NCBI RefSeq assembly: GCF_004346225.1
Contig: NZ_SMAJ01000006.1
Coordinates: 171,764 to 235,763, forward strand
Source: Paralcaligenes ureilyticus
Lineage (GTDB): Bacteria; Pseudomonadota; Gammaproteobacteria; Burkholderiales; Burkholderiaceae_B
DNA: 64,000 nucleotides
Direction: 5' to 3'
Shown here: positions 56,671 through 64,000 of the stretch, piece by piece
Layout of the letters: the number at the start of each line of letters is the position of its first letter
Position numbering within the stretch: the first letter of the stretch is position 1
Made by a program: the position numbers and the translations under genes
Notes under the pieces: generated by a model
Database searches by the model: none
The model's input: the letters and a program-made list of their open reading frames with translations, nothing else
Told to the model about the DNA's origin: nothing

Positions 56671-57294
56671 GTGTCCATTTTGCACCGCGCCCGTTTCACT
56701 GTTTCGGCAGCCCGCCTGGATCAGCTACCGGCGCCCACGACCGCCGAAGTCTGTTTCGTCGGCCGCTCCAATTCCGGCAAATCGTCGGCGATCAATGTCC
56801 TGACAAACCAACGGCGCCTGGCATTTTCCAGTAAAACACCTGGACGCACACGCCTGATCAATTTATTTGGCATCCCCGATCCCATCGACCCCGACGCATC
56901 GCTCGGATTCCTGGTGGATCTGCCCGGCTATGGCTACGCATCCGTCGCCCGAAACGCCCGCGAAGACTGGGCCGACGTGCTGGGCGGCTATCTGCGCGAG
57001 CGCGAGTCGCTGGCGGGCATTGTGCTGCTCATCGACATCCGCCGCGGCGTCACCGACCTGGACCGCCGTCTGACGCACTGGATCGCCCCTACCGGGCGCC
57101 CCGTTCTGGCGTTGCTGACCAAAGCCGACAAATTCCCTTACGGTCAGCGCATCAAGGCTGTCTTTGCCGTCAGAAAGGAATTGGCCGACATCGGCGCCCT
57201 GAACGCAGTACCGTTTTCGGCCACCCATCGCATTGGACTCGAAGAAGCCACAGCCCATATTGAAAACTGGATCTCTCCCAAGATCGTGCCTTGA
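56671..57294 (+). CDS. engB: ribosome biogenesis GTPase EngB (YsxC/YihA)
   Basis: A 207-aa essential GTPase helping assemble the 50S subunit. It has G1 GRSNSGKSSAI, the switch TPGRTR, G3 DLPGYGYA, G4 TKADK and G5 FSA. The start is a GTG at 56671 with AGGT upstream. It is divergent from cytochrome c4 and followed by hemB. Confidence 0.96.
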   Translation: MSILHRARFTVSAARLDQLPAPTTAEVCFVGRSNSGKSSAINVLTNQRRLAFSSKTPGRTRLINLFGIPDPIDPDASLGFLVDLPGYGYASVARNAREDWADVLGGYLRERESLAGIVLLIDIRRGVTDLDRRLTHWIAPTGRPVLALLTKADKFPYGQRIKAVFAVRKELADIGALNAVPFSATHRIGLEEATAHIENWISPKIVP

Positions 57295-58353
<1,059 letters not shown>

Positions 58354-58394
58354 GATATTTCACGTGCTTTGGGCAGAACGCCCGGGCCACTTCT

Positions 58395-58486
58395 CAGTCT
58401 ACGTGGGGGCAAGTGTTAACGGAAGAAAAGTTTGAGGAGCGCAGCGACGATCTTTTCGGAGTTAATGCTTGCCCCCACGTAGACTG
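58395..58486. repeat. 92-bp intergenic inverted repeat, family with 60891-60962
   Basis: Perfect 19-bp arms at 58395-58413 and 58468-58486 (left arm begins CAGTCTACGTGGGGG). The centre of about 55 bp, including GAGGAGCGCAGCGACG, is nearly identical to the reverse complement of 60899-60953, while the outer arms differ. It lies after hemB and could act as a terminator or folded RNA. Confidence 0.85.
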
Positions 58487-58607
58487 AACATAGAACGAAT
58501 AAACCGGCGCGCTACATACCCAAGTTCTATATAATAAATAAATCTAAGAATGCCACGAACCTGATGGCGTCCATACAAATTTCCTGCGGGGAAAAAGGGC
58601 AACGACG

Positions 58608-59687
58608 ATGCGCATAGGCATTATTGGTGCGGGAGCCGTTGCATACGGAACTGCCGCCTTTCTGGCACAGGCAGGGCACGATCCCATGCTCTGGTCGCCC
58701 TCGGGCAAGCGCACGGTCGAATTGGCGGCGGGCAAGCCGCTGGTTGCAAAGAGTGCGATAAACGGGAGTTTCCCTGTGCGCGTTGCCACCAGTTGCGCCG
58801 ATGCCGTCGAGCAGGCCGATGCGGTGATGATCGCGCTGCCTGGGTATGGCCACAAGTTTGCGCTCGAAGCGGCCGCGCCTCACGTACGCGAGGGGCAGCC
58901 CGTCATCATCAGCTCTCACACATCGTTTAGCGCCTTGTATCTGTCCAGGCTGCTGGCCGCTCGCGGCATTCGCGCTCCCGTCATCGCATGGGGAACCACC
59001 CTCACGACGGGAAGCCAGACCAGCCTGACCGAGGTAAACGTGAATACGGTGCGCGAGAAGCTCGATCTGGCGACCGTCCCGCAAAGCGCTATCGATGACG
59101 GACACGCCCTATGCACAACGCTCTTCGGCAACCGTTTCGTTAAACGCGATGGACTGCTGGCGATCGCACTGAGCAACCTGAACCCTCAAAACCATCTCGG
59201 TATCGCCTTGCTGAACCTGACTCGCATGGAGCGCGGCGAGCAATGGGGCCAGGGGGAGAACATCACCCCCACCGTGGGCCGGCTGATCGAAGCGCTGGAC
59301 GAGGAGCGGCTGGCCATTGCGAAAGCCTTCGGACTATCGGTCAGAACGGTAAGGGAGCATTTCTCGCTTTCTTTCCATGTCCCCATGGCAGGGGTATCCG
59401 AAATGAACCAGGAAATGCATCGTCAAGGCAGAGGCGGCTTCGGCCCCAAAACAGTGAACAGCCGCTACATCCTCGAAGATGTGCCGTTCGGGCTGCTGCC
59501 AACAGTTCTTCTTGGCCGTCTCACGGGTAGCCCGGCCACCTTGCACGAGTCGGGCATCGCCATTTTCTCTGCGGCCTATGGAAGAGACTTTACGCAGGAA
59601 AACGATCTTTTGCCGGCACTTGGCCTGGAACAGTTGTCGGCAGCGGAACTGCAAAGGCTTGCGCGCACAGGCTACCCGCCCGTTTAA
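58608..59687 (+). CDS. NAD/NADP octopine/nopaline dehydrogenase family protein
   Basis: A 359-aa cytosolic oxidoreductase. It has a Rossmann start (MRIGIIGAGAVAYGTAAFLA), substrate region LSNLNPQNHLGIALLN with a conserved Asn and His, and a C-terminal helical octopine-DH domain (FSLSFHVPMAGVSEMNQEMH). Opine dehydrogenases reductively join an amino acid and a keto acid, and members in bacteria can make metallophore opines. No nicotianamine-synthase-like or transporter gene is adjacent, so its role is open. Confidence 0.82.
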   Translation: MRIGIIGAGAVAYGTAAFLAQAGHDPMLWSPSGKRTVELAAGKPLVAKSAINGSFPVRVATSCADAVEQADAVMIALPGYGHKFALEAAAPHVREGQPVIISSHTSFSALYLSRLLAARGIRAPVIAWGTTLTTGSQTSLTEVNVNTVREKLDLATVPQSAIDDGHALCTTLFGNRFVKRDGLLAIALSNLNPQNHLGIALLNLTRMERGEQWGQGENITPTVGRLIEALDEERLAIAKAFGLSVRTVREHFSLSFHVPMAGVSEMNQEMHRQGRGGFGPKTVNSRYILEDVPFGLLPTVLLGRLTGSPATLHESGIAIFSAAYGRDFTQENDLLPALGLEQLSAAELQRLARTGYPPV

Positions 59688-59707
59688 TTTTTGCCGGTTT
59701 ATCCAAT

Positions 59708-59751
59708 AGTGTGCTGTTTGGCTAATGCACAAACCAGCCAAACGGCGCACT
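59708..59751. terminator. 16-bp-arm hairpin between convergent genes
   Basis: Arms at 59708-59723 and 59736-59751 (AGTGTGCTGTTTGGCT against AGCCAAACGGCGCACT) pair fully as RNA when two G-U pairs are counted. The site is between two convergent genes, so it probably stops transcription from one or both. No T-run follows. Confidence 0.6.
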
Positions 59752-59806
59752 AGGCAGGCCCGAAAGCGCCGCCCATCTTGCAACAAGCCGCCGTACCGTT
59801 ACCGTG

Positions 59807-60688
59807 TTAACGGCCCTTGAGAATCATGTCGAACGCGGCCTGCGCAAGTTTGCTTTGCGGGTTGTACAACTCGCACAATAGATTAAAGTGATTGCAGTGA
59901 GGCGCTTCGATGCGCTTGACCGAAATGCCTTTGCCACGACAAGCCGACTCGTACGCATACGTCTGGTTTTTGAAGCCGTCCGTTTCCAGCCCCCCCACGG
60001 CCAGTAAAACAGGCACGCTCACATCGGGCAGTTGAAAGAGTGGGCTAAGACGTTCGGCCTGTTCGGGGTGCAATTGCAGCCAGTCGTTAATGTAAATATC
60101 GCATAGGGGGCGAATGTCGTAGAGCCCGCTTAAACTCAGGACGCCTTTGACCACGTCCTGGGGCAGATTGAATTTATCCTGCCAACCGGGCGCGGCCAGC
60201 ATGCCCGATAAATGGCCCCCTGCGGAGCTGCCGCTTACATGGATGCGATCGGGATCAACGCCGTACCGGGCGGCATTTCGATATAGCCAGGCAACAGCGC
60301 TGCGCGCCTCGCGCACGGCTTCAGCCAAAGTGGATTCGGGCAGCAGCGTGTATTCAAGCGTACAGACCGCGATGCCGGCCGCTGTAAAAGCACGGGCCAT
60401 GATAGGCGCGTCTTCCTTGGCCTGCGAATGCCAATAGCCGCCATGGATAAACACCAATAGGGGCGCCGGCTGTCTGACGGAGGTGACCGGAAATAAATCC
60501 AGGCGTTCCGCCGCACCTTCTCCGTACCGTAGATCGTAAATGCCGACGCACTCGTTATTAATCTCGCGGGCAAGTTGGGCGTATTCGCGCATGCAGGCAT
60601 CGAAGTCCGATACGGAAGCGCGTGCGCTGTATTGCTTTGCGCGTTCGGCGAGATCGGAAAAATTCAGTTCGAACGTGTGTTGTGGCAT
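59807..60688 (-). CDS. alpha/beta hydrolase, arylformamidase-like
   Basis: A 293-aa cytosolic serine hydrolase. It has the oxyanion segment VFIHGGYWHSQAKED, the nucleophile elbow HVSGSSAGGHLSG (Ser near 155), an acid near VPVLLAVGGLETDGFKNQT and the His in EAPHCNHFNLL. The HGGYW form is typical of kynurenine formamidases and related esterases. No kynurenine-pathway genes are adjacent, so the substrate is uncertain. Confidence 0.85.
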   Translation of the reverse strand: MPQHTFELNFSDLAERAKQYSARASVSDFDACMREYAQLAREINNECVGIYDLRYGEGAAERLDLFPVTSVRQPAPLLVFIHGGYWHSQAKEDAPIMARAFTAAGIAVCTLEYTLLPESTLAEAVREARSAVAWLYRNAARYGVDPDRIHVSGSSAGGHLSGMLAAPGWQDKFNLPQDVVKGVLSLSGLYDIRPLCDIYINDWLQLHPEQAERLSPLFQLPDVSVPVLLAVGGLETDGFKNQTYAYESACRGKGISVKRIEAPHCNHFNLLCELYNPQSKLAQAAFDMILKGR

Positions 60689-60822
60689 TGACTATCCGAT
60701 ACGGGGCATGAGGCTCGATACTATTCCTGGCCCGGAGTAGAAAACCTGTGCGTGGTTTATTTGCTCGGAAATCTTACCTGAAAATTGGCGTTGTGCGCAT
60801 GGAGTGATGTTCCAACGCGGTC

Positions 60823-60858
60823 TTGTAGCGACAGGCCTTGTGCCTGTCATCGATGCAA
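60823..60858 (+). repeat. 36-bp REP-like unit
   Basis: Head TGTAGC, stem ACAGGC/GCCTGT, loop CTTGT-like, then TCATCGATGCAA. It matches 30307-30342 with one mismatch. Confidence 0.88.
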
Positions 60859-60890
60859 AACACGGTTTTAGTTCACTTCTGATTCTGTGC

Positions 60891-60962
60891 AGGGGCGGGC
60901 ATTAACTCCGAAAAGATCGTCGCTGCGCTCCTCAAATTTTTCTTCCGTTAACACCCGCCCCG
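60891..60962. repeat. 72-bp inverted repeat, second copy of the 58-kb family
   Basis: The opposite-strand copy of the element at 58395-58486. Its core contains CGTCGCTGCGCTCCTC, and the outer arms GGGGCGGG/CCCGCCCC pair with each other but differ from the arms of the other copy. Confidence 0.85.
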
Positions 60963-61025
60963 CCCAAGAATGCGCAAGAACAGGAACGCACAAAAACGCA
61001 TCTGTTTGCACGCCAACAGCACGCG

Positions 61026-63074
61026 CTAACGTTTCGCCTGAGCCGCCAACACCCGATCGAGCACCGCACCAAATTGCCCGGCGTTTTTAAAGCCGATAAC
61101 CCGCGCATCAGGCAACAACCGGCCTCGGGAATCGAAAAACATAATGCCCGGCGGCCCGAACAGCTTGAAGCGCTTGAGCAAGGCGCGATCATCATCCGTA
61201 TTCTTGGTGACGTCGGCCTGCACCAGCAAGAACTGCGACATCTTTTTCGCAACAACCGGATCGCTAAAAGTGAGTTTTTCCATCTCTATGCACGACACAC
61301 ACCAGTCAGCGTAAAAATCGAGCATAACCGGCCGGTCGGTACTGGCCAGCAGCTTATCCAATTCGGCCACCGACGCCACCTGGGTGAACCGCGCACGCAT
61401 GGCGTTGGTGTTGGCGGCAGGCAGCCCGGGTCCGGCGTTTGCCGCAGCCAATGATCCCGCAGGCGCAGCGCTGCCGCCCGCCTGGCCCACCACTCGAAAC
61501 ACACCCAGCGGCTGCAACAAACTACGCCCACCCGCGGCGACGCTGATAATCAGCAAAGCCATCCATAGCGCCAACAACAGGCCCAGCGTCTTGCGTAGAA
61601 AATCGCCTAGCCCGGGCTCAGCCGGAAGAGCCTCGAACGCGCGCAACATGACCGCGCTCCACAAGCCCAGGAAAGCCCAACCCAGTATTGCCAGCCACGC
61701 GGGCACGATGGAATTGACCATCCACCAGGCCGTCGCAAACAGCAACAAGCCGAAAAAGCGGTTGACGCCTTCCATCCAGGCACCCGCACGGGGCAAAAGA
61801 GCGCCTGACGAGGCGCCCACCACAAGCAGCAGCAGACCCTCGCCCCAAGCCAGGGCAAACAGGGCCAAGCCGCCCAGAACGAGATTACCGGTCTGAGAAA
61901 TAAACAGCAGCACGCCCGCCAGAGGAGCCGCGATGCAGGGACCCACGATCAATGCCGACACCATGCCCATCAGGAAAGCGCCGCTATAACGGCCTCCCGG
62001 TATTTTTGACAGCCTGTCGTTAAGCGCCGACTGCAGACTGCTCGGAACCTGCAGGGTAAAAACACCGAACATGGCCAGCGCCAACAGGCCAAGCAACACG
62101 GCAAAAAGGGTCAGCACCCACGGAGTCTGCAACCATACCGACAGACTGGCGCCGATCAGGCCTGCAACCACTCCCAACACCGTATATACCAGCGACATGC
62201 CCAGCACATACGCCGCAGCCAGAGATAAGCCGCGCCAGCGCGACACGTGAACGCCGCGGCCGGCGTCACCTGCCACGATCGCCAGCAGGATGGGCACCAT
62301 GGGTAACACGCAAGGCGTGAATGACAGCAGCAGGCCCAGGGCAAGGCACAATACAATAATCTTTACCCAGCCCGCGCCCACCAAATAGCTGGCAAAACCC
62401 ACATCGCCCATATTCAAAACCGAACCCAAACCGGTGGCGCCGCCCTCTGCCGCCCCGGCCACGCTGTGAGCCCCTTCGGGCCTGGGCTCCGGCACGCTGG
62501 CGACCACGCCAGGGCCACTGACGCTATAGCCTTGCGCCGTAGGAGTCAACGCCAGCTCGGTCGTCATGGGCGCGTAGCACAATCCCGCCTCGGCGCAACC
62601 CTGGCCGGTGACCGCCAGCTTCAGCGGTGTGGTCGCGCCGGGTTTGAGCGGCACGCGTATCGTGATTTGATCGTGATAGATCTCAAGCTTCTTGTCGAAG
62701 GTGGGATCGTATTCAACAATGCCCGCAGGAAACTGCGGCGTACCCAGGCGACTGGCATCAGGGCTTAGCGCCAGCTCGAACCGTTCGCGATACATATAGT
62801 ATTTAGGCGCGATCTTGTAGTGCACATCCAGCTCGGTGGGGCTGGCCATCGCCGCCGAAAACGCAAAAGCCTGCTCAGGCTCAAGGTAGTTTTCCTCGGC
62901 GTGCGCAGCGCCGCTGTATAGCATAAATACAGACAGCATCAGCGTGGCGGCGAGCGCCAACGCCGCGCGCCACGGACTATAAACGTGCGCACGAGCATCC
63001 TTGCTGTACGAGCGCGACACATGCTGACTGGAGCATCCGCCTTTCGCGCCAGCCCACAGAATAAAGTCGTTCAT
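61026..63074 (-). CDS. dsbD: thiol:disulfide interchange protein DsbD
   Basis: A 682-aa inner-membrane reductant carrier. The periplasmic N-terminal domain has its cysteine pair in GQGCAEAGLCYAP. The membrane part has SFTPCVLPMVPIL and VGPCIAAPLAGVL cysteines. The C-terminal thioredoxin domain has ADWCVSCIEMEK. It passes electrons from cytosolic thioredoxin to periplasmic DsbC and cytochrome c assembly proteins, linking it to the nearby ResB/CcsB system. ATG 63074 gives a 60-residue leader before the mature start (signal ends AAHA); the frame extends 90 codons further upstream, so the start is uncertain. Confidence 0.93.
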   Translation of the reverse strand: MNDFILWAGAKGGCSSQHVSRSYSKDARAHVYSPWRAALALAATLMLSVFMLYSGAAHAEENYLEPEQAFAFSAAMASPTELDVHYKIAPKYYMYRERFELALSPDASRLGTPQFPAGIVEYDPTFDKKLEIYHDQITIRVPLKPGATTPLKLAVTGQGCAEAGLCYAPMTTELALTPTAQGYSVSGPGVVASVPEPRPEGAHSVAGAAEGGATGLGSVLNMGDVGFASYLVGAGWVKIIVLCLALGLLLSFTPCVLPMVPILLAIVAGDAGRGVHVSRWRGLSLAAAYVLGMSLVYTVLGVVAGLIGASLSVWLQTPWVLTLFAVLLGLLALAMFGVFTLQVPSSLQSALNDRLSKIPGGRYSGAFLMGMVSALIVGPCIAAPLAGVLLFISQTGNLVLGGLALFALAWGEGLLLLVVGASSGALLPRAGAWMEGVNRFFGLLLFATAWWMVNSIVPAWLAILGWAFLGLWSAVMLRAFEALPAEPGLGDFLRKTLGLLLALWMALLIISVAAGGRSLLQPLGVFRVVGQAGGSAAPAGSLAAANAGPGLPAANTNAMRARFTQVASVAELDKLLASTDRPVMLDFYADWCVSCIEMEKLTFSDPVVAKKMSQFLLVQADVTKNTDDDRALLKRFKLFGPPGIMFFDSRGRLLPDARVIGFKNAGQFGAVLDRVLAAQAKR

Positions 63075-63219
63075 TAATTGATTTTTCCAGTTCTTCACCA
63101 GCGGCATTGCACATGTGCCGCCGCCCACGGAGGACTTCGCGAACATCGGCACCCAACGCCAGATACCTGCCACCGTCCGCCGCTTCACGATATTAGCCCA
63201 ATAGCCTGACCCGCGCCCG

Positions 63220-63621
63220 CTATGCCAAAGCCGTTCGCTCGCGCACCCAATCCACGTAACTCGCCAGGCCGCCCAGAACGGGCAAAACCAGAATTTCCGG
63301 AACCTCATCAGGGTGCAACTGCCGCAAACGCGAGACCAATTCATGAACTCGCGCGCGCGTGGTCTTCATGGTGAGCGGAATTTCTTCGCCACCTTCCAAT
63401 CGGCCGGCCCACATATACATGGACAACCCTGCCGCGCCCAGGTTCACGCATGCCGCAAGACCTTCTTCAACCAGTACATGCGCAATCCGCTTGGCCAGCA
63501 ACAGATCGGGTGCGTTGCTAATGACCAGGACAAGATCATCGGGCGCCATAGCAGAATCGCCATGAGCGAACATGCGCAAGATGTCCTCGCCTGGCGCAGG
63601 CGGTTTAATCGAATTCGGCAT
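63220..63621 (-). CDS. cutA: divalent cation tolerance protein CutA
   Basis: A 133-aa trimeric ferredoxin-fold protein. It has VLVISNAPDLLLAKRIAHVL, LAACVNLGAAGLSMYMWAGRLE (Cys, Trp conserved) and EIPLTMKTT, then PEILVLPVLGGLASYVDWV. Its biochemical role, once linked to copper tolerance, is unclear. ATG 63621 with GGAA nearby is preferred; later starts at 63573 and 63549 would also retain the fold. It precedes dsbD by 145 bp on the same strand, a common pairing in betaproteobacteria. Confidence 0.92.
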   Translation of the reverse strand: MPNSIKPPAPGEDILRMFAHGDSAMAPDDLVLVISNAPDLLLAKRIAHVLVEEGLAACVNLGAAGLSMYMWAGRLEGGEEIPLTMKTTRARVHELVSRLRQLHPDEVPEILVLPVLGGLASYVDWVRERTALA

Positions 63622-63678
63622 CTTCGTTCCGGTATTTGGTTGACACCACCTTATTTTATCGGAGCTGGCAGGAATGTT

Positions 63679-63807
63679 TTGTAGCTCCACCCCTTGTGGG
63701 TGGCAAAACCGTCATGTCATGTAGCGGTAGCCCTTGTGGCGGCCAACATTGTTGACGACCGAGGCCGCATTTATAAACGCCATGCCACCCACAAGGGGTG
63801 GCGCTAC
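63679..63807. repeat. three REP-like hairpin copies
   Basis: Two forward copies (63679-63705, stem CCACCC/GGGTGG; 63719-63745, head TGTAGCGG, imperfect stem) and one inverted copy (63782-63807, as in 8288-8313). They fill the space upstream of cutA. The rest of 63622-63866 shows no gene. Confidence 0.85.
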
Positions 63808-63866
63808 ATGAGCGACCATCACCTCACCCAAACCCACCAACGACCCCACAAACACCCACCACACGA

Positions 63867-64000
63867 GCGTCGTGGGCGGTTAAGGTGGGGCGGGCGATTC
63901 GGGCACGCCGCGCGCAGGGCCGGCTTCGGGGATGCAAGGCGTGCGCTGTTTGAGTGGGACGTTTGCGAATAGCCCAGTGGGCTATTCGCCCCACGAGTTC
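63867..64000. repeat. second copy of the branched palindrome, cut by window edge
   Basis: 63867-63911 matches 21845-21889 at 42 of 45 positions. Downstream it differs and holds another hairpin, GCGAATAGCCCA/TGGGCTATTCGC at 63965-63989, close to the edge. The matching right outer arm would lie outside the window. Confidence 0.75.

Larger units (their letters stand above)
60689..61025. other. intergenic region with two repeat families
   Basis: 337 bp between the hydrolase start and the dsbD stop. It contains one REP-like copy and one copy of the 58-kb inverted repeat. The rest shows nothing recognised. Confidence 0.6.

Noticed and set aside
63694..63972. 92-codon frame upstream of cutA
   Set aside because: It lies entirely over REP-like copies and the palindromic element, so its sequence is repeat-derived.

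Overview
The window is a continuous, gene-dense, high-GC bacterial chromosome segment. Gene content points to a betaproteobacterium of the order Burkholderiales, most likely family Alcaligenaceae (Bordetella/Achromobacter/Pusillimonas type). The markers are aroK-aroB-dgt, divergent mrcA-lptM-lysA, ssb-MFS-uvrA, a ResB/CcsB cytochrome c system with cytochrome c4 beside engB-hemB, and paired cyanophycin synthetases. The genus is inference. No rRNA, tRNA, CRISPR array, prophage or insertion sequence was seen.

Layout. 1-6.9 kb: two tandem cyanophycin synthetase genes (the first runs off the left edge), divergent from an MsbA-like ABC exporter overlapping a DUF1854 gene. 6.9-12.8 kb: a leftward run of HiPIP, a Tat-exported ABC binding protein, its ATPase and permease, a TPR/ATP-grasp ligase and a distant relative of Bacillus transglutaminase. 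13.2-19 kb: an MFS exporter, a CSS/EAL phosphodiesterase, a decayed cheW and a chemoreceptor. 19-30.3 kb: old-yellow-enzyme reductase, PNPOx-like protein, ssb, MFS exporter, uvrA, and an IclR regulator divergent from a GMC oxidoreductase and an MHS-type transporter. 30.4-37.3 kb: dgt-aroB-aroK facing mrcA-lptM-lysA.

37.4-51.9 kb: a complete one-strand cellulose synthesis operon in the unusual order bcsB-Z-C-E-F-Q-A-G-R, with most junctions overlapping or nearly so. It covers synthase, periplasmic guide, cellulase, outer-membrane pore, c-di-GMP sensor, small membrane protein, MinD-like ATPase, phosphoethanolamine transferase and BcsR. The EAL protein at 14.8 kb could degrade the same second messenger. 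52.3-56.5 kb: CcsB/ResB cytochrome c assembly and cytochrome c4. 56.7-63.6 kb: engB, hemB, an opine-dehydrogenase-family enzyme, an arylformamidase-like hydrolase, dsbD and cutA; heme, thiol and c-type cytochrome functions therefore lie close together.

The least explained content is intergenic. At least 13 copies of a REP-like hairpin occur, with an almost constant TGTAGC head, a CTTGT loop and covarying stems, and they sometimes supply the stop codon of the neighbouring gene. A second hairpin element has two copies (58.4 and 60.9 kb) with an almost identical core but different, self-complementary outer arms. A third, about 157 bp, is a branched palindrome at 21.8 kb whose left arm recurs at 63.9 kb next to a different internal hairpin. 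These three families are the best candidates for undescribed biology here. The Tgl-like and ATP-grasp genes beside the cyanophycin locus come next.
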